A DNA stretch of 52,917 nt from Deltaproteobacteria bacterium (GCA_019311105.1 JAFDDA010000004.1:1-52917); one strand, 5' to 3'; shown: positions 24,905-34,343, numbered from the stretch's first letter. Translations and numbers: made by a program. The notes: generated by a model from the letters alone, not told the origin.

Positions 24905-25453
24905 TCAGGCTTCGACGGGGCCTTTCACGAGCCCGGCGACGATCTCTTCGAACGCCCGGTCTGCAATCGCGACGACCTCTTCGTCGCTGCGGTCCTGGAT
25001 CGGGTGCTCGACGAAGACGGCAACCGGGTCGCCCCCCAGCGCGCGGGCCTGGCCGCGGGCGGCGTCGATGAACTCGGTGGTCGCGACGAAGACCGCGGGG
25101 ACGCCCCGGGCCTCCAGATCCAACGTGTCGTGCACACTGCACGACGTGCAGCTGCCTCAATCGGTGAGGGCCTCGATGACGGCGCCGCAGCTCGTGGCGA
25201 TCTGCTGACGAAGGTCGGTGGGTGCGGGCTTCGTGAAGGTCGGCTTGCGGAAGCGAAGTGTCTCGGCGCCCTGCTCGTGGAGGCGCGCTTCGAGACGATC
25301 CAGGAAGACATCGCCGCGAGGTTTCGAGATGTCGAGCAGGCCGATGGTGACGCCGTCGAGGGAGGCGAGCCGCGGCTGACGTTCGCGGCGGGTCGGCCGA
25401 CGCTCGGACGTCGGGTCGAGCAATACGCGAGGCTCGCGATTCTCTACGCCCAT
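24905..25453 (-). CDS. UGSC-family selenoprotein (in-frame TGA read as selenocysteine)
   Basis: A 182-residue protein if the TGA at 25157-25159 is read as selenocysteine (position 99); read as a stop it splits into two fragments. The residues around it are GAVIEALTD-U-GSCTSCSVHD, the exact UGSC motif for which this family is named. Both halves are protein-like in the same frame: upstream VTIGLLDISKPRGDVFLDRL, downstream RGVPAVFVATTEFIDAARG. The ATG at 25453 has AGGAGA eight bases upstream. A SECIS-like hairpin lies at the right distance after the TGA. The start overlaps the stop of a thioredoxin-fold gene by ten bases, giving a two-gene redox operon. The molecular function of the family is unproven; a Sec-based redox role is likely. 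Confidence 0.88.
25127..25145 (-). promoter_or_regulatory. SECIS-like hairpin after the selenocysteine TGA
   Basis: On the minus strand GTCGTGCA (25145-25138) pairs perfectly with TGCACGAC (25134-25127) around GTG. If the last A-T pair opens, the loop is AGTGT. The loop begins about 18-19 bases after the TGA and contains a G, which matches the bacterial SECIS rule (apical loop with G, roughly 16-37 bases downstream, inside the coding sequence). Confidence 0.7.
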
Positions 25454-26898
25454 GGTGCAATCTCCTGAATCACGGGCTGGCTCCCGATGGCGCCCCCTGC
25501 CCAGCCACCGATCATCGCGGAAAAGAGGCCCGCGCCGCCACCGCAGTGAACGATCAGGATCCCATCGGGGCGAAACTTCGGCAGCGTGGCGCCGCGCGCC
25601 GTCTCGGGCGCGCCTTCGGCGATGCCGCCGGCGCCGCGCACGAGCTCGTCGCCGGGGATCTGAAGCAGCGCATGCAGCCGTTCGGCCAACTTCTCGCGGC
25701 TCCAGCCCGCCTCGCGGAAGACGCGCGCGTGCTCCGGCCCGACGGCCAGGACGCAATCGAAGGCGAGAATCAGTTTCGGGTGGTGGAGCGTGCGGAGGTT
25801 CACCGCGAAGCTTCGCGCGAGGCTCTCGGGATCGCGCGAGAGCTGATCCACGATGCAGCGGGGCCCCTCGCCCGGGAAGAGCGTCACCGTGTCGACACCG
25901 GCTGCCATGCCGAGGCTCACCGAGAGCGGCTCGAAGGGCGAGCCCTCCTCGTCTTCGGGAAAGCAGAAGCCCACCTTCCCCGGGTTGCCGTGGGCCGCCC
26001 GGTCCACTTCGCCCGGCCGCCCGCCGCCGACGTTCCGGATGACGAGCTGGAGGGCCCGCCCGATCGTGGAGTTGGCGCGATTCCCCTGACCGAAGACATT
26101 GCCCCCGGAGTTCATACCGATGCGCCGACGGATCGGCCCATTCACGATCACCACCGGCCCGGCCGGCATCGTGGTGGCCAGCAGGCCGTGCGCGTTGAAG
26201 GCATCGCTGCAGGCGGCCTCGAGGGCGGCGAGCACCACCGGCAGATACTCGGGCTTGCAGCCGGCCATCACCGCGTTGATCGCGACCTTCTCGACGGTGC
26301 AGGGGACGAGGTCGGGTGGAACGGTCGCCACCACCTCGTCGGGCGCCCGGCTCGTCCCGTCCAGCATGGCCAGCACGCGCTCCTCCGTCGGGGGAACGAC
26401 CGGGAGGCCATCGGTCCACCCGCGCGCGTCGAGGGCTTCATACGGATCTTCGCTCTCCGAAAGCTCCAGACGCCTCGCCGCGAGCCGTCCGCCCGAGAAG
26501 CGAGCGCGCAGCGCGGGTGCGCGATCCGGGTCGACGGAGAGCGAGCCGCAGCCCGGCCGCCAATCCGGAAGCCCGGGCCCGAGGCCCGGAACACCGCAGA
26601 GCGCTTCCCACTCGTCCCGATGCCAGCCGAGCACGCGCTCTCGCTCTTGCCCGCCCTCAACTCGCAAGAGCGTGGGGACCGCCTCGATCTCATGGTGCCA
26701 GGAGACCGCGAGTTCCGTGTCGTCCACGGGGACGAGGCCGGCGGGGAACTCGACGTCGTCCTGGGTGTAGACCGTGAGCGAGCCCGCCTTCGCGAGCTGT
26801 TCGAGCACCGGCGCCACGAGCACACAGGTCGGGCAGTCGCGCTTCACGAACGCCACCAGCCCGGTCGGCAGGGTGGGAGCCACGCTTCGTTGGGCCAT
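25444..26898 (-). CDS. Thioredoxin-fold protein fused to a large domain, partner of the UGSC selenoprotein
   Basis: A 484-residue protein. Residues about 10-110 are thioredoxin-like, with the redox motif KRDCPTCVLVAPVLEQL and the cis-Pro region EAVPTLLRV. The rest is a separate large domain with Gly-rich motifs such as GMNSGGNVFGQGNRANSTIG and HCGGGAGLFSAMIGGWAGG, which recur in genes next to UGSC proteins in my recollection but have no known activity. The CxxC could supply electrons to the downstream selenocysteine protein. The stop overlaps the selenoprotein start by ten bases. No signal peptide, so probably cytoplasmic. There is a weak ribosome site before the ATG at 26898. Confidence 0.75.
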   Translation of the reverse strand: MAQRSVAPTLPTGLVAFVKRDCPTCVLVAPVLEQLAKAGSLTVYTQDDVEFPAGLVPVDDTELAVSWHHEIEAVPTLLRVEGGQERERVLGWHRDEWEALCGVPGLGPGLPDWRPGCGSLSVDPDRAPALRARFSGGRLAARRLELSESEDPYEALDARGWTDGLPVVPPTEERVLAMLDGTSRAPDEVVATVPPDLVPCTVEKVAINAVMAGCKPEYLPVVLAALEAACSDAFNAHGLLATTMPAGPVVIVNGPIRRRIGMNSGGNVFGQGNRANSTIGRALQLVIRNVGGGRPGEVDRAAHGNPGKVGFCFPEDEEGSPFEPLSVSLGMAAGVDTVTLFPGEGPRCIVDQLSRDPESLARSFAVNLRTLHHPKLILAFDCVLAVGPEHARVFREAGWSREKLAERLHALLQIPGDELVRGAGGIAEGAPETARGATLPKFRPDGILIVHCGGGAGLFSAMIGGWAGGAIGSQPVIQEIAPWA

Positions 26899-27146
26899 CG
26901 CCCTACTTTACCGGAAGCAGTCGGCGCCCGAGCGCTCCCCGCGCGCGCCTGCTCGAACCGCTGCACCCCTGGGGGGTCGCCTCCACTCGCCGGAGTCCCA
27001 CACCACGCCGAGGCGGTGGCAGTTCCGCCCGGAGTTCGACCGCGCCGAGGTGATGCGCCCGTTCGGGGCAGAACCCGCGACCGCCTGCCTAGCTCGCTCG
27101 CTTCAGTCTGTTGTCACCTCCTGCATTGTGTAGGAACCTAGGCCCC

Positions 27147-27812
27147 ATGGCCGCCAGAGATGCGCTGCTGCGTGCGGAGATCGAGCGGATGACGTCGTCG
27201 GGCGGGCACCGCGAACTCGTGGACGGTGTTCTGCGCGAGCTTCGATCCAGCAAAGATCTGGTCCGATTCATTCACCGCTACACCGTCTTCAACGGCAACT
27301 TCGCGGGCGGCGTGGCGAACCTGGCGGGAGCTTTTCACGTTCGCCAGGACCTGTTCCGGGACGCACACGAAGCGATCGGCGCTTGCGCGGATCGGAGTGC
27401 CCGGATCGCCTCCTACATCTTCTTTGCCGCCGAGGACGAATACTCCGACCGCGACGATCGAAGCCGGATCACTCATCGGGATCTCGGCCAGTCTGTGCTG
27501 AAGGGGTCGGTCGAGTTTCTGGGTCTCGACACCCCTGACTTCGACGAACGGTTTCCGCTCAACGAAACGACTCAAGCCGCCCTCGAGGCCGAGCCCGATG
27601 CCCTCCGGTGGGGGCTCCTGCCCGAGACCTATTGGGTGCCCTACGACGGCGGGCGGCACTGGCGCCCGGGCGACCCGCTGCGGCCGCCACCCGGCCTCGT
27701 GCTGCACCACGCCAACTGGACGATCGGTGTCGCCCACAAGCTCGCGCAGCTGCGCGAGGCCGAACGGGCCCTCGCAGCCGGGGCGAGAACGGGCCCCGGC
27801 CCTTCAGCGTGA
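27147..27812 (+). CDS. Hypothetical protein, helical, His-rich
   Basis: A 221-residue soluble protein with no family I recognise. It looks mostly helical, with a conserved-looking stretch FIHRYTVFNGNFAGGVANLA, then FFAAEDEYSDRDDRSRITHR and a C-terminal LLPETYWVPYDGGRHW followed by LHHANWTIG. The His, Asp and Glu residues in these segments could bind a metal or cofactor. I start at the ATG at 27147; the upstream 36 bases to 27111 look non-coding. It stands alone between the thioredoxin gene (divergent) and repeat copy C, which begins 31 bases after its stop. The gap 26899-27146 before it holds no clear gene. Confidence 0.7.
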   Translation: MAARDALLRAEIERMTSSGGHRELVDGVLRELRSSKDLVRFIHRYTVFNGNFAGGVANLAGAFHVRQDLFRDAHEAIGACADRSARIASYIFFAAEDEYSDRDDRSRITHRDLGQSVLKGSVEFLGLDTPDFDERFPLNETTQAALEAEPDALRWGLLPETYWVPYDGGRHWRPGDPLRPPPGLVLHHANWTIGVAHKLAQLREAERALAAGARTGPGPSA

Positions 27813-27842
27813 TCGCCTCCTCGCGGGCATGTTCAGGGCATG

Positions 27843-27925
27843 GCGGATAGGGCATTCAAGCTGCGTTCTTGTACCCGGCCCGACTAGGGGCGTCCTGTCA
27901 AACCCCTGCGAGGGCCCAACGGGGC
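27843..27925 (+). repeat. Intergenic repeat copy C
   Basis: Full-length copy: GCGGATAGGGCATTCAAGCT, the GCGTTCTTG block, a CCC-GACTA-GGG hairpin, CAAACCCCTGCG and a GCCC-AAC-GGGGC hairpin at the right end. The loop differs from copy A (GACTA for GAGTA) while the stem is kept. It lies between two + strand genes. Confidence 0.85.
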
Positions 27926-28064
27926 TGGAGCTTCGCTTCGGGGTTGACCCCGGTGCCCTGCCGCGGTCGAGCCCCGTCGGTGGGCGATCCGGCAGGCTTG
28001 GGACCGGATCTGTCATCGTCCACGGCTATCGTCGAGCTCGGGTCGAGGATTCTTGGGGAGCCAC

Positions 28065-30872
28065 GTGGAACGAGCGTTCCTGGGATGGAAAGACGCGCCG
28101 CTAGAGCGCGCAGCGGATTGGCTGGTCGAACGCTTCGGCGCCGACATGGCCGACGTGTTGGTTGCGCTTCCCGGTGCCCGCAGCGGGCGAATCCTCTCCG
28201 AACTACTCGCTCGCCGGTCCGGCGGAGCCTTGAAGCCACCGAGGGTGGTGACCGCAGGCCTTGCGAGTGATGCGCTCCTCGAAGTAGAAGGGGCCCCGGC
28301 CGGCCGGCTGGTGCGAACCCTGGCGTGGAAGGAGGCCCTGGCGGGGCTCGATGCGGCGACGCTCTCGCGGATCGTCGCTCGCCCACCGGAAGTCGATGAC
28401 CTGGCCGGCTGGTTGAGGCTTGCCGAAGAAGTCCGCGGCCTGTTCGGCGAGGTGGCGGCTGAGGGCATGGAGTTCGGGCACGTCGCGGCGAACGAAGTGT
28501 TGGCTCCCCTCGAAGGCGAGCAGCGGCGCTGGGCAGCCCTCGCCCAGGCCCAGGAACGGATGGTCGCGCTCCTCGACGGGGCCGGCTTCGTCGACCCCCA
28601 CGTCGGGCGCCTCGCGGCCATTCGTGCCGAACGGGTTCGCGACGTTGGCGCCGTCGTCCTGGTCGGCGTCTCCGAGATGAACGAGTTGCTGCGGCGGGCC
28701 CTGGCGCTCTGCGACGACCGCGTGACCTCGCTCGTGTTCGCGCCGGACGAGCTGGCGGACTCCTTCGACGCATGGGGTGGTCTGTTGCCGGAAGCCTGGA
28801 GCCGCTGGCACACGAGTCTCGACGCGGAGTCCCAATGGTTCGTGGTCGACGGGCCGGCGGATCAGGCCGATCGAGTCGCGCGGGTGATCGCCGGCTTTGG
28901 AGGACGCTACGCGGCGGAGGACATCACTCTCGGCGTGGCCGATCGCGAGGTCGCGCCCTACTTACAGGGGACTCTCGGCGCGCTAGGCGTGACGGCCCGG
29001 GATGCGGCCGGAACACCCATGGGGCGGACGCGACCGGCGCGCCTGCTCGAAGCGGTGGCGCACTTCGCGGAGGGCCGACGCTTCGCCGACCTGGCGGCGC
29101 TCGTGCGGCATCCGGATTTCGAAGCGGCTCTGCGAACGATGGACGAGGGCCTCGAAGCCGTCGACTGGGTGGATGCCTACCACAACACCCACCTGCCCTC
29201 CCGAGTCGATGGAGTCTGGCTGGCGGATCCGGACGAGCGCGGCGATCCGCGCCTTGCGGCCGAGATGGGGCGTCTGTGGGGGGCCGTCCGCGATCTGCTC
29301 GGCGCGCTCCTCGACGGAGGCGATCTTCCCGCCGCCGCGGTCACACCGGCGGTGAGAGCCTTGCTGCAACGGATCCATGGCGGTCGTGAACTCGACCCGG
29401 CGGAAGAGTCGGATCGGATCCTGATTGCGAGCCTGGCCCGGTTCGGCGAGGCCCTTGGCGAGCTCGAGGCTCTGCCCGCGGCGTTCGCCCCGTCGGGCAG
29501 CGTGGCGGCGACCTTGTCGCTCTTGTGCCGGATGGTGGCGAACGACGAGGTCGCCCCCGCCGCCGCCCGAGCCAACGAACCGACGATCGAGATGCTGGGT
29601 TGGCTGGAGCTCGCCCTCGATGACGCGGCGGCGCTGGTCGTCACGGGTTTCGAAGATGGCCGGGTTCCCGAGTCGGTGCGCGGGGACTCCTATCTGCCGA
29701 ATCGTCTGCGCCAGAGTCTCGGGATCGTCGACAACGAGAAGCGGTTGGCGCGGGATCTCTATGCCACCGAGCTGCTGCTGCAATCGCGTGAGCAGGTGGC
29801 CTTCGTGACGGGGCGGCGCAACGTTGCGGGCGACCCGCAGCGGCCGAGCCGGATCATCTTCCACTGCGACGAGGCCGAGGCCGTCCCGCGGGTCAAGCGC
29901 TTCGTCGACGCAGCCCGGCAGCCCGTGCCCCGGTTGCCGACCGGGGCTGGGATTGCGGCCGAGCGGCCTCTCCCGCGCCTCGACGACGAGCCGCAGATCG
30001 AGGCAATCTCGGTCACGGCGTTTTCACGCTTTCTCGCATCGCCCTATCAGTTCTACCTCGAGCGGATCGCGGGGCTGGAGACCCTCGACGACCGCGCCCG
30101 CGAGCTCGACGGCTCGGCCTTCGGCAGCCTCGCGCACCGGGTCCTGGCCGATTTCGGGGAAGACGCGCAAGCACGCGACGAGGTAGACGAAGATCGCATC
30201 CGCCAGTTCTTGCTGGATCGGCTCCACGCGATCGCGGGGCTGCGCTTCGGGGATCGCCCCCTGCCCGCGGTCCGGCTGCAACTCCAGCAGCTGGAACGCC
30301 GCTTGACGGTGTTCGCCGGGGTACAGGCCGCGCGCCGCACGACGGGCTGGGAGATCCGCGAGAGCGAGTGGGCCCCGGAGCCGGGCCACGTCGACTTCCA
30401 GGTGGATGACGTACCGATCCGGCTTCGCGGGCGAATCGACCGCATCGACCATCACCCGGAGCGGAATGAGTGGGCCATCTGGGATTACAAGACCGGCGAG
30501 AACGTCGGCGACCCCCGCGCGGCTCATCGCTCCGCCGCCGGGGAGTGGCGCGATCTCCAGCTACCGCTCTACTGCGTGCTGGCCGAGGGGCTGCTCGGCG
30601 AGGCCGAGCCCACGGAACTGGGTTACATCACCCTCCCCCGCGACATCGAGAAGCTTGGCTTCAAGAGTCCCGACCGGTGGGGCGGCACCCAGAAAGATCC
30701 CGAACCGTTCGGTGATGCACTCGGGAGCGCGCTCGAGACCGCCCGCGATGTCGTGCGCCGCATTCGTGCCGGGGAGTTCTTCGATGCGGAAAGCTTCGCG
30801 CCCCGGGATCCGATCTTCCAGGCCATCGCCGGGCTCGGCGTCATGGCGTCGGAAGCGGAGGTGGAGGAATGA
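28065..30872 (+). CDS. AddB-like helicase-nuclease subunit
   Basis: A 935-residue protein of AddB/RexB type. The N-terminal helicase-like half begins MADVLVALPGARSGRILSEL, where a Walker A is expected but GKT/S is absent, as in inactivated AddB helicases of some phyla. The C-terminal nuclease is of RecB type: ISVTAFSRFLASPYQFYLER, FGSLAHRVLADF, then the catalytic RGRIDRID and WDYKTG. The four Cys that hold the AddB iron-sulfur cluster are not seen in this part. I prefer the GTG at 28065 after GGGGAG over the TTG at 28053. Its stop overlaps the AddA-like start as ATGA. The pair repairs double-strand breaks by resection. Confidence 0.82.
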   Translation: MERAFLGWKDAPLERAADWLVERFGADMADVLVALPGARSGRILSELLARRSGGALKPPRVVTAGLASDALLEVEGAPAGRLVRTLAWKEALAGLDAATLSRIVARPPEVDDLAGWLRLAEEVRGLFGEVAAEGMEFGHVAANEVLAPLEGEQRRWAALAQAQERMVALLDGAGFVDPHVGRLAAIRAERVRDVGAVVLVGVSEMNELLRRALALCDDRVTSLVFAPDELADSFDAWGGLLPEAWSRWHTSLDAESQWFVVDGPADQADRVARVIAGFGGRYAAEDITLGVADREVAPYLQGTLGALGVTARDAAGTPMGRTRPARLLEAVAHFAEGRRFADLAALVRHPDFEAALRTMDEGLEAVDWVDAYHNTHLPSRVDGVWLADPDERGDPRLAAEMGRLWGAVRDLLGALLDGGDLPAAAVTPAVRALLQRIHGGRELDPAEESDRILIASLARFGEALGELEALPAAFAPSGSVAATLSLLCRMVANDEVAPAAARANEPTIEMLGWLELALDDAAALVVTGFEDGRVPESVRGDSYLPNRLRQSLGIVDNEKRLARDLYATELLLQSREQVAFVTGRRNVAGDPQRPSRIIFHCDEAEAVPRVKRFVDAARQPVPRLPTGAGIAAERPLPRLDDEPQIEAISVTAFSRFLASPYQFYLERIAGLETLDDRARELDGSAFGSLAHRVLADFGEDAQARDEVDEDRIRQFLLDRLHAIAGLRFGDRPLPAVRLQLQQLERRLTVFAGVQAARRTTGWEIRESEWAPEPGHVDFQVDDVPIRLRGRIDRIDHHPERNEWAIWDYKTGENVGDPRAAHRSAAGEWRDLQLPLYCVLAEGLLGEAEPTELGYITLPRDIEKLGFKSPDRWGGTQKDPEPFGDALGSALETARDVVRRIRAGEFFDAESFAPRDPIFQAIAGLGVMASEAEVEE

Positions 30873-33800
30873 GCGCCCCAACCCACAAGCTCATCCTGGC
30901 CTCGGCGGGCACGGGAAAGACCTACCAGCTCACGAACCAGTTCCTCCGATTGCTCTTCGCGGGAGTGGAACCCGAGCGGATCCTCGCGACGACCTTCACC
31001 CGCAAGGCTGCCGGGGAGATCCTCGACCGTGTGCTGCTGCGGTTGGTCGAAGCCGTGGAGAGCGCGAAGCCTCGGGAGGCGCTGGCTGACGCGATCGAGG
31101 CGCCGGGGCTCAGCGCCGCCGATTGTCGCGGGCTCCTTTCGAAGCTCGTCCGGAGCCTGGACACGTTCCAGGTCCGCACGATCGACTCCTTCTTCGTGCA
31201 TCTCGTCCGCCTGTTCGCTCTCGATCTCGAGCTGCCTCCGAACTGGCGCATCGCGAGCACCCGGGACGGCGAGGCGCTCCAGTCCGAGGCGATGCAAGAC
31301 GTGCTCTCCACCGCCCCGGCGGAGGAAGCGGTTCGGCTGCTGCGCGAACTCGACTCCGGCGGCGTGGGGCGTGGCGTCCATGGCCGGATGCTCGAGCACG
31401 CCAGCCAGATGCGCCCCGTGTTCCTCGAGAGCGCCCAGGGTGCGTGGGACGGCATCGACCCGGGCGCGCGCCCGTCGGATGCCGCGGTCGAGTCGACCCT
31501 CGAGGCCGTGGCCGCCGCCGAGGTTCCGGTCACGGGCAAGGGAGCCCCGGACAGCCGCTGGGCCAAGGCGGTCACGAAGCTGATCGAACTCACGGCAGAG
31601 AAGAATTGGACGGCCCTCCTCGGATCGGGGCTCGTCAAGGTCTTCCTGACCGAGGGGCGCGCGTACTACAACAAGCCGATGCCCGCGAGCCTCGCCGACG
31701 CGATCGCGCCGATCGCTCGTTGCGCTGCCTTCGAGTTCCTCACAACGTTGCGAGCCCGCAACCAGGCCACTCACGCCTTGCTCGAACGCTTCGAGGCCGC
31801 CTACGGCGAACGCAAGCGACAGACCGGTGCCTACGGCTTCGACGATCTTCCCCTCGCCCTCGCACCCCGGGGCGGGGCGGAGTCTCCCATCGAGGCGCGC
31901 GAGCTCGATCTTTGGTTCCGGCTCGATAGCCAGGTCGATCACCTGCTGCTCGATGAGTTCCAGGACACCTCGCCCATCCAGTGGCGCATCCTCGAGAAGA
32001 TGGCGAGCGAGATCGCCGCCGATGGAACGGGCGAGCGCTCGTTCTTCTGCGTCGGCGACGTCAAGCAGTCGATCTATGGATTCCGCCAGGCTGAGCCACG
32101 GCTGCTCCAGGAGCTCGACACCCTGCTACCAGGGCTCGTGCCCGAGGCGATCGACAAGAGCTACCGCTCCTCGCGGATCGTGCTCGAGACGGTGAATCAT
32201 GTGTTTGGAGGCCTGGCGGACAATCCGGCTCTGGCGCACGACGACGTCGATTCGTATGCACCGGGTGCTCGCCGGTGGCAGGACAGATTCCATCCCCACG
32301 TCGCCGCCAAGAATCTCCCCGGGGCGACCTTCGTGATCGAAGCACGAGAGCCCGCCGAGGGGGAGAGCGCCGACCTCCCGCGCATCGAGCGGGCGGTCGA
32401 TCGTGCCGCCGCCATCGCAGCGGAGGCCCCGCACGCCACCGTCGGCATCCTCCTGCGCGAGCGGAAGCACATCGCCAACCTGATCCACCGCCTGCGACGG
32501 CGCGGCGTCGACGCGAGCGGCGAAGGTGGCAATGAGCTGACCGATTCCGAGGCCGTCCTGGGCCTTCTTTCCCTGCTGCACCTCGCGGACCACCCGGGGG
32601 ATAGCGCCGCAGCGTTTCATATCGCGACATCCCCCTTCGGGGGCTACGTCGGCCTGCCAAAGGGTGCCTCCGACGAGAAGCGCCGCGAGGTCGCGCGGGG
32701 GATCCGGCGACGCCTCGTCACCGAGGGGCTCGGGCCGGTCTGTGCAGACTTTGCCGAGCGCGTCTCTGCCGACCCCAGCACCTCTGCCTGGGACGAGGCG
32801 CGTTTCTCCCAGCTCGTGGAGCTGGCCTTCGCCTTCCCCTTCGAGGGCGACGCGGGTTTGCGGGCCTCGGACTTCGTCGATCACGTTCGCAGCGAGCGCG
32901 TCGAGGTGCCGGGGGGGGCTCGAGTCCGGGTCATGACGGTGCATGCGTCCAAGGGCCTCGAGTTCGACGCCGTCCTGCTTCCGGAGCTGCACAAGAAGTT
33001 CGTCGGTCAACGATCGGGTCTGCTGATCGATCGCCCCCGGCCCGATGGGTTGATCGAAACCGTGTCCATCTCCCCGTCGAAGAATCTGCTGATCGCGGAC
33101 CCAGCACTCCGGGAGATCTACGACGAGACGACGGCGCGCATGTTCGAGGATGGGCTCTGCAACCTCTACGTCGGGATGACCCGCGCGGCGCGTCGACTCG
33201 AGCTGATCGTGCCCTGGGAGGATCCGAAGCACGTGGTGAAGGTCCCGACCGTGGCCGACTTCGTCCGCGCGGCGCTGCCGGCCGACGAGCTTCGGGCGCC
33301 CGACGCCGAGGGTGTGATCTGGAGCCATCCGGAGAACGCGGCGGCCGACGGTTGGGCGGCGGGTCTTGTCGAGGAACCGGATCGAGATGGTGCCCAGGAG
33401 CTCGTCGTGACCTCACTCGAGCTCGCCCAGAGCACGCGCGCACGCAGGCTCCCGCGACGCAGCCCCTCCGCCGAGGAGGGCGGGCGCCGCGTCCGGGCCG
33501 AGTCGTTGTTCGCGAGCCGGGCCGGGGCGAGGCGAGGGAGCCTGGTGCATCACTGGCTCGAGAGCCTGGAGTGGGTCGAAGACTTCGCCCTCGACGATGA
33601 ATCCGCCCTTGCCTCCGGTTCGGAGATCGAACCGGACCTCGACGCCCGACGGCTCGCGCTGGGTCAGCTGCGTGAAAGCCTGCAAGCCGAACCCGTGAAG
33701 CTCGCCCTTTCTCGCACCTCCTGTGGCGCTCCCGAGGATGTGGCCCTCGACGTTCGAAACGAGCACGCGTTCTCGATCATCCTCTCCGACGAATCCGGCG

Positions 33801-34060
33801 AGGAACAACACTGGACCGGCTTCATCGACCGCCTCGTTCTGGCACATCGCGACGAGAGCGTCATCTGGGCCGATGTCCTCGATTACAAGACCGACATCTT
33901 GACCGAAGACGAACTCCCCGAGCGGGTCGCCTACTACCGCCCGCAGCTCGAGCACTACGGCCGGGTCGTCGCCGCCCAGACCGGCCTCGCCACCGATGCG
34001 ATCCGGATGCGCCTCGCCTTCCTCCACCTCGGCCGCATCATCGACATCGAGGTGGCCTGA
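30869..34060 (+). CDS. AddA-like UvrD/RecB-type helicase-nuclease
   Basis: A 1063-residue superfamily 1A helicase with a nuclease tail. Walker A is ASAGTGKT at residues 11-18, followed by TTFTRKAAGEI (motif Ia); motif II is LLLDEFQDTSPIQW, motif III-IV GDVKQSIYGFRQAEP, motif V VMTVHASKGLEFDAV and motif VI YVGMTRAARRLEL. The C-terminal RecB-like nuclease has RGSLVHHWLESL, GFIDRLVL and VLDYKTD. It unwinds DNA ends 3' to 5' and cuts them with the upstream AddB-like protein, to which it is coupled by ATGA. Recombination would be loaded at a Chi-like site, unknown here. Confidence 0.92.
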   Translation: MSAPTHKLILASAGTGKTYQLTNQFLRLLFAGVEPERILATTFTRKAAGEILDRVLLRLVEAVESAKPREALADAIEAPGLSAADCRGLLSKLVRSLDTFQVRTIDSFFVHLVRLFALDLELPPNWRIASTRDGEALQSEAMQDVLSTAPAEEAVRLLRELDSGGVGRGVHGRMLEHASQMRPVFLESAQGAWDGIDPGARPSDAAVESTLEAVAAAEVPVTGKGAPDSRWAKAVTKLIELTAEKNWTALLGSGLVKVFLTEGRAYYNKPMPASLADAIAPIARCAAFEFLTTLRARNQATHALLERFEAAYGERKRQTGAYGFDDLPLALAPRGGAESPIEARELDLWFRLDSQVDHLLLDEFQDTSPIQWRILEKMASEIAADGTGERSFFCVGDVKQSIYGFRQAEPRLLQELDTLLPGLVPEAIDKSYRSSRIVLETVNHVFGGLADNPALAHDDVDSYAPGARRWQDRFHPHVAAKNLPGATFVIEAREPAEGESADLPRIERAVDRAAAIAAEAPHATVGILLRERKHIANLIHRLRRRGVDASGEGGNELTDSEAVLGLLSLLHLADHPGDSAAAFHIATSPFGGYVGLPKGASDEKRREVARGIRRRLVTEGLGPVCADFAERVSADPSTSAWDEARFSQLVELAFAFPFEGDAGLRASDFVDHVRSERVEVPGGARVRVMTVHASKGLEFDAVLLPELHKKFVGQRSGLLIDRPRPDGLIETVSISPSKNLLIADPALREIYDETTARMFEDGLCNLYVGMTRAARRLELIVPWEDPKHVVKVPTVADFVRAALPADELRAPDAEGVIWSHPENAAADGWAAGLVEEPDRDGAQELVVTSLELAQSTRARRLPRRSPSAEEGGRRVRAESLFASRAGARRGSLVHHWLESLEWVEDFALDDESALASGSEIEPDLDARRLALGQLRESLQAEPVKLALSRTSCGAPEDVALDVRNEHAFSIILSDESGEEQHWTGFIDRLVLAHRDESVIWADVLDYKTDILTEDELPERVAYYRPQLEHYGRVVAAQTGLATDAIRMRLAFLHLGRIIDIEVA

Positions 34061-34136
34061 GCCGAAGGGCATCGCGCCCGAATCCAGCCTCCGGCGATCC
34101 AGCTCGCATCCCCCGAACAGAGTCTCGGGTCGCAGA

Positions 34137-34218
34137 GCAGATAGGGCATTCAAGCTGCGTTCTTGGGCCCAATCCGAGTAGGCGCGTTGTGACAAGCCCC
34201 TGCTGGGAGCCTGCGGCG
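34137..34218 (+). repeat. Intergenic repeat copy D
   Basis: Full-length copy: GCAGATAGGGCATTCAAGCT, the GCGTTCTTGGGCCC block, TCC-GAGTA-GGCGCG and GACAAGCCCCTGCTGGGAGC; the right end has diverged. It lies 76 bases after the AddA-like stop and 126 bases before the cyclase start. With copy E it brackets the cyclase gene in direct orientation. Nothing else is seen in the 283-base gap. Confidence 0.83.
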
Positions 34219-34343
34219 CGCCTCGGCCGTAGGAATCCGTGCGGCCCGTGGCCTCGAACTGTCCCGCGAAGTCGGATCACGCGAGCTAGCGCCGCGAACG
34301 AAGGCCCGTCTGACGGCCGGCCTTCGTGCAATACTGTGTGGCC

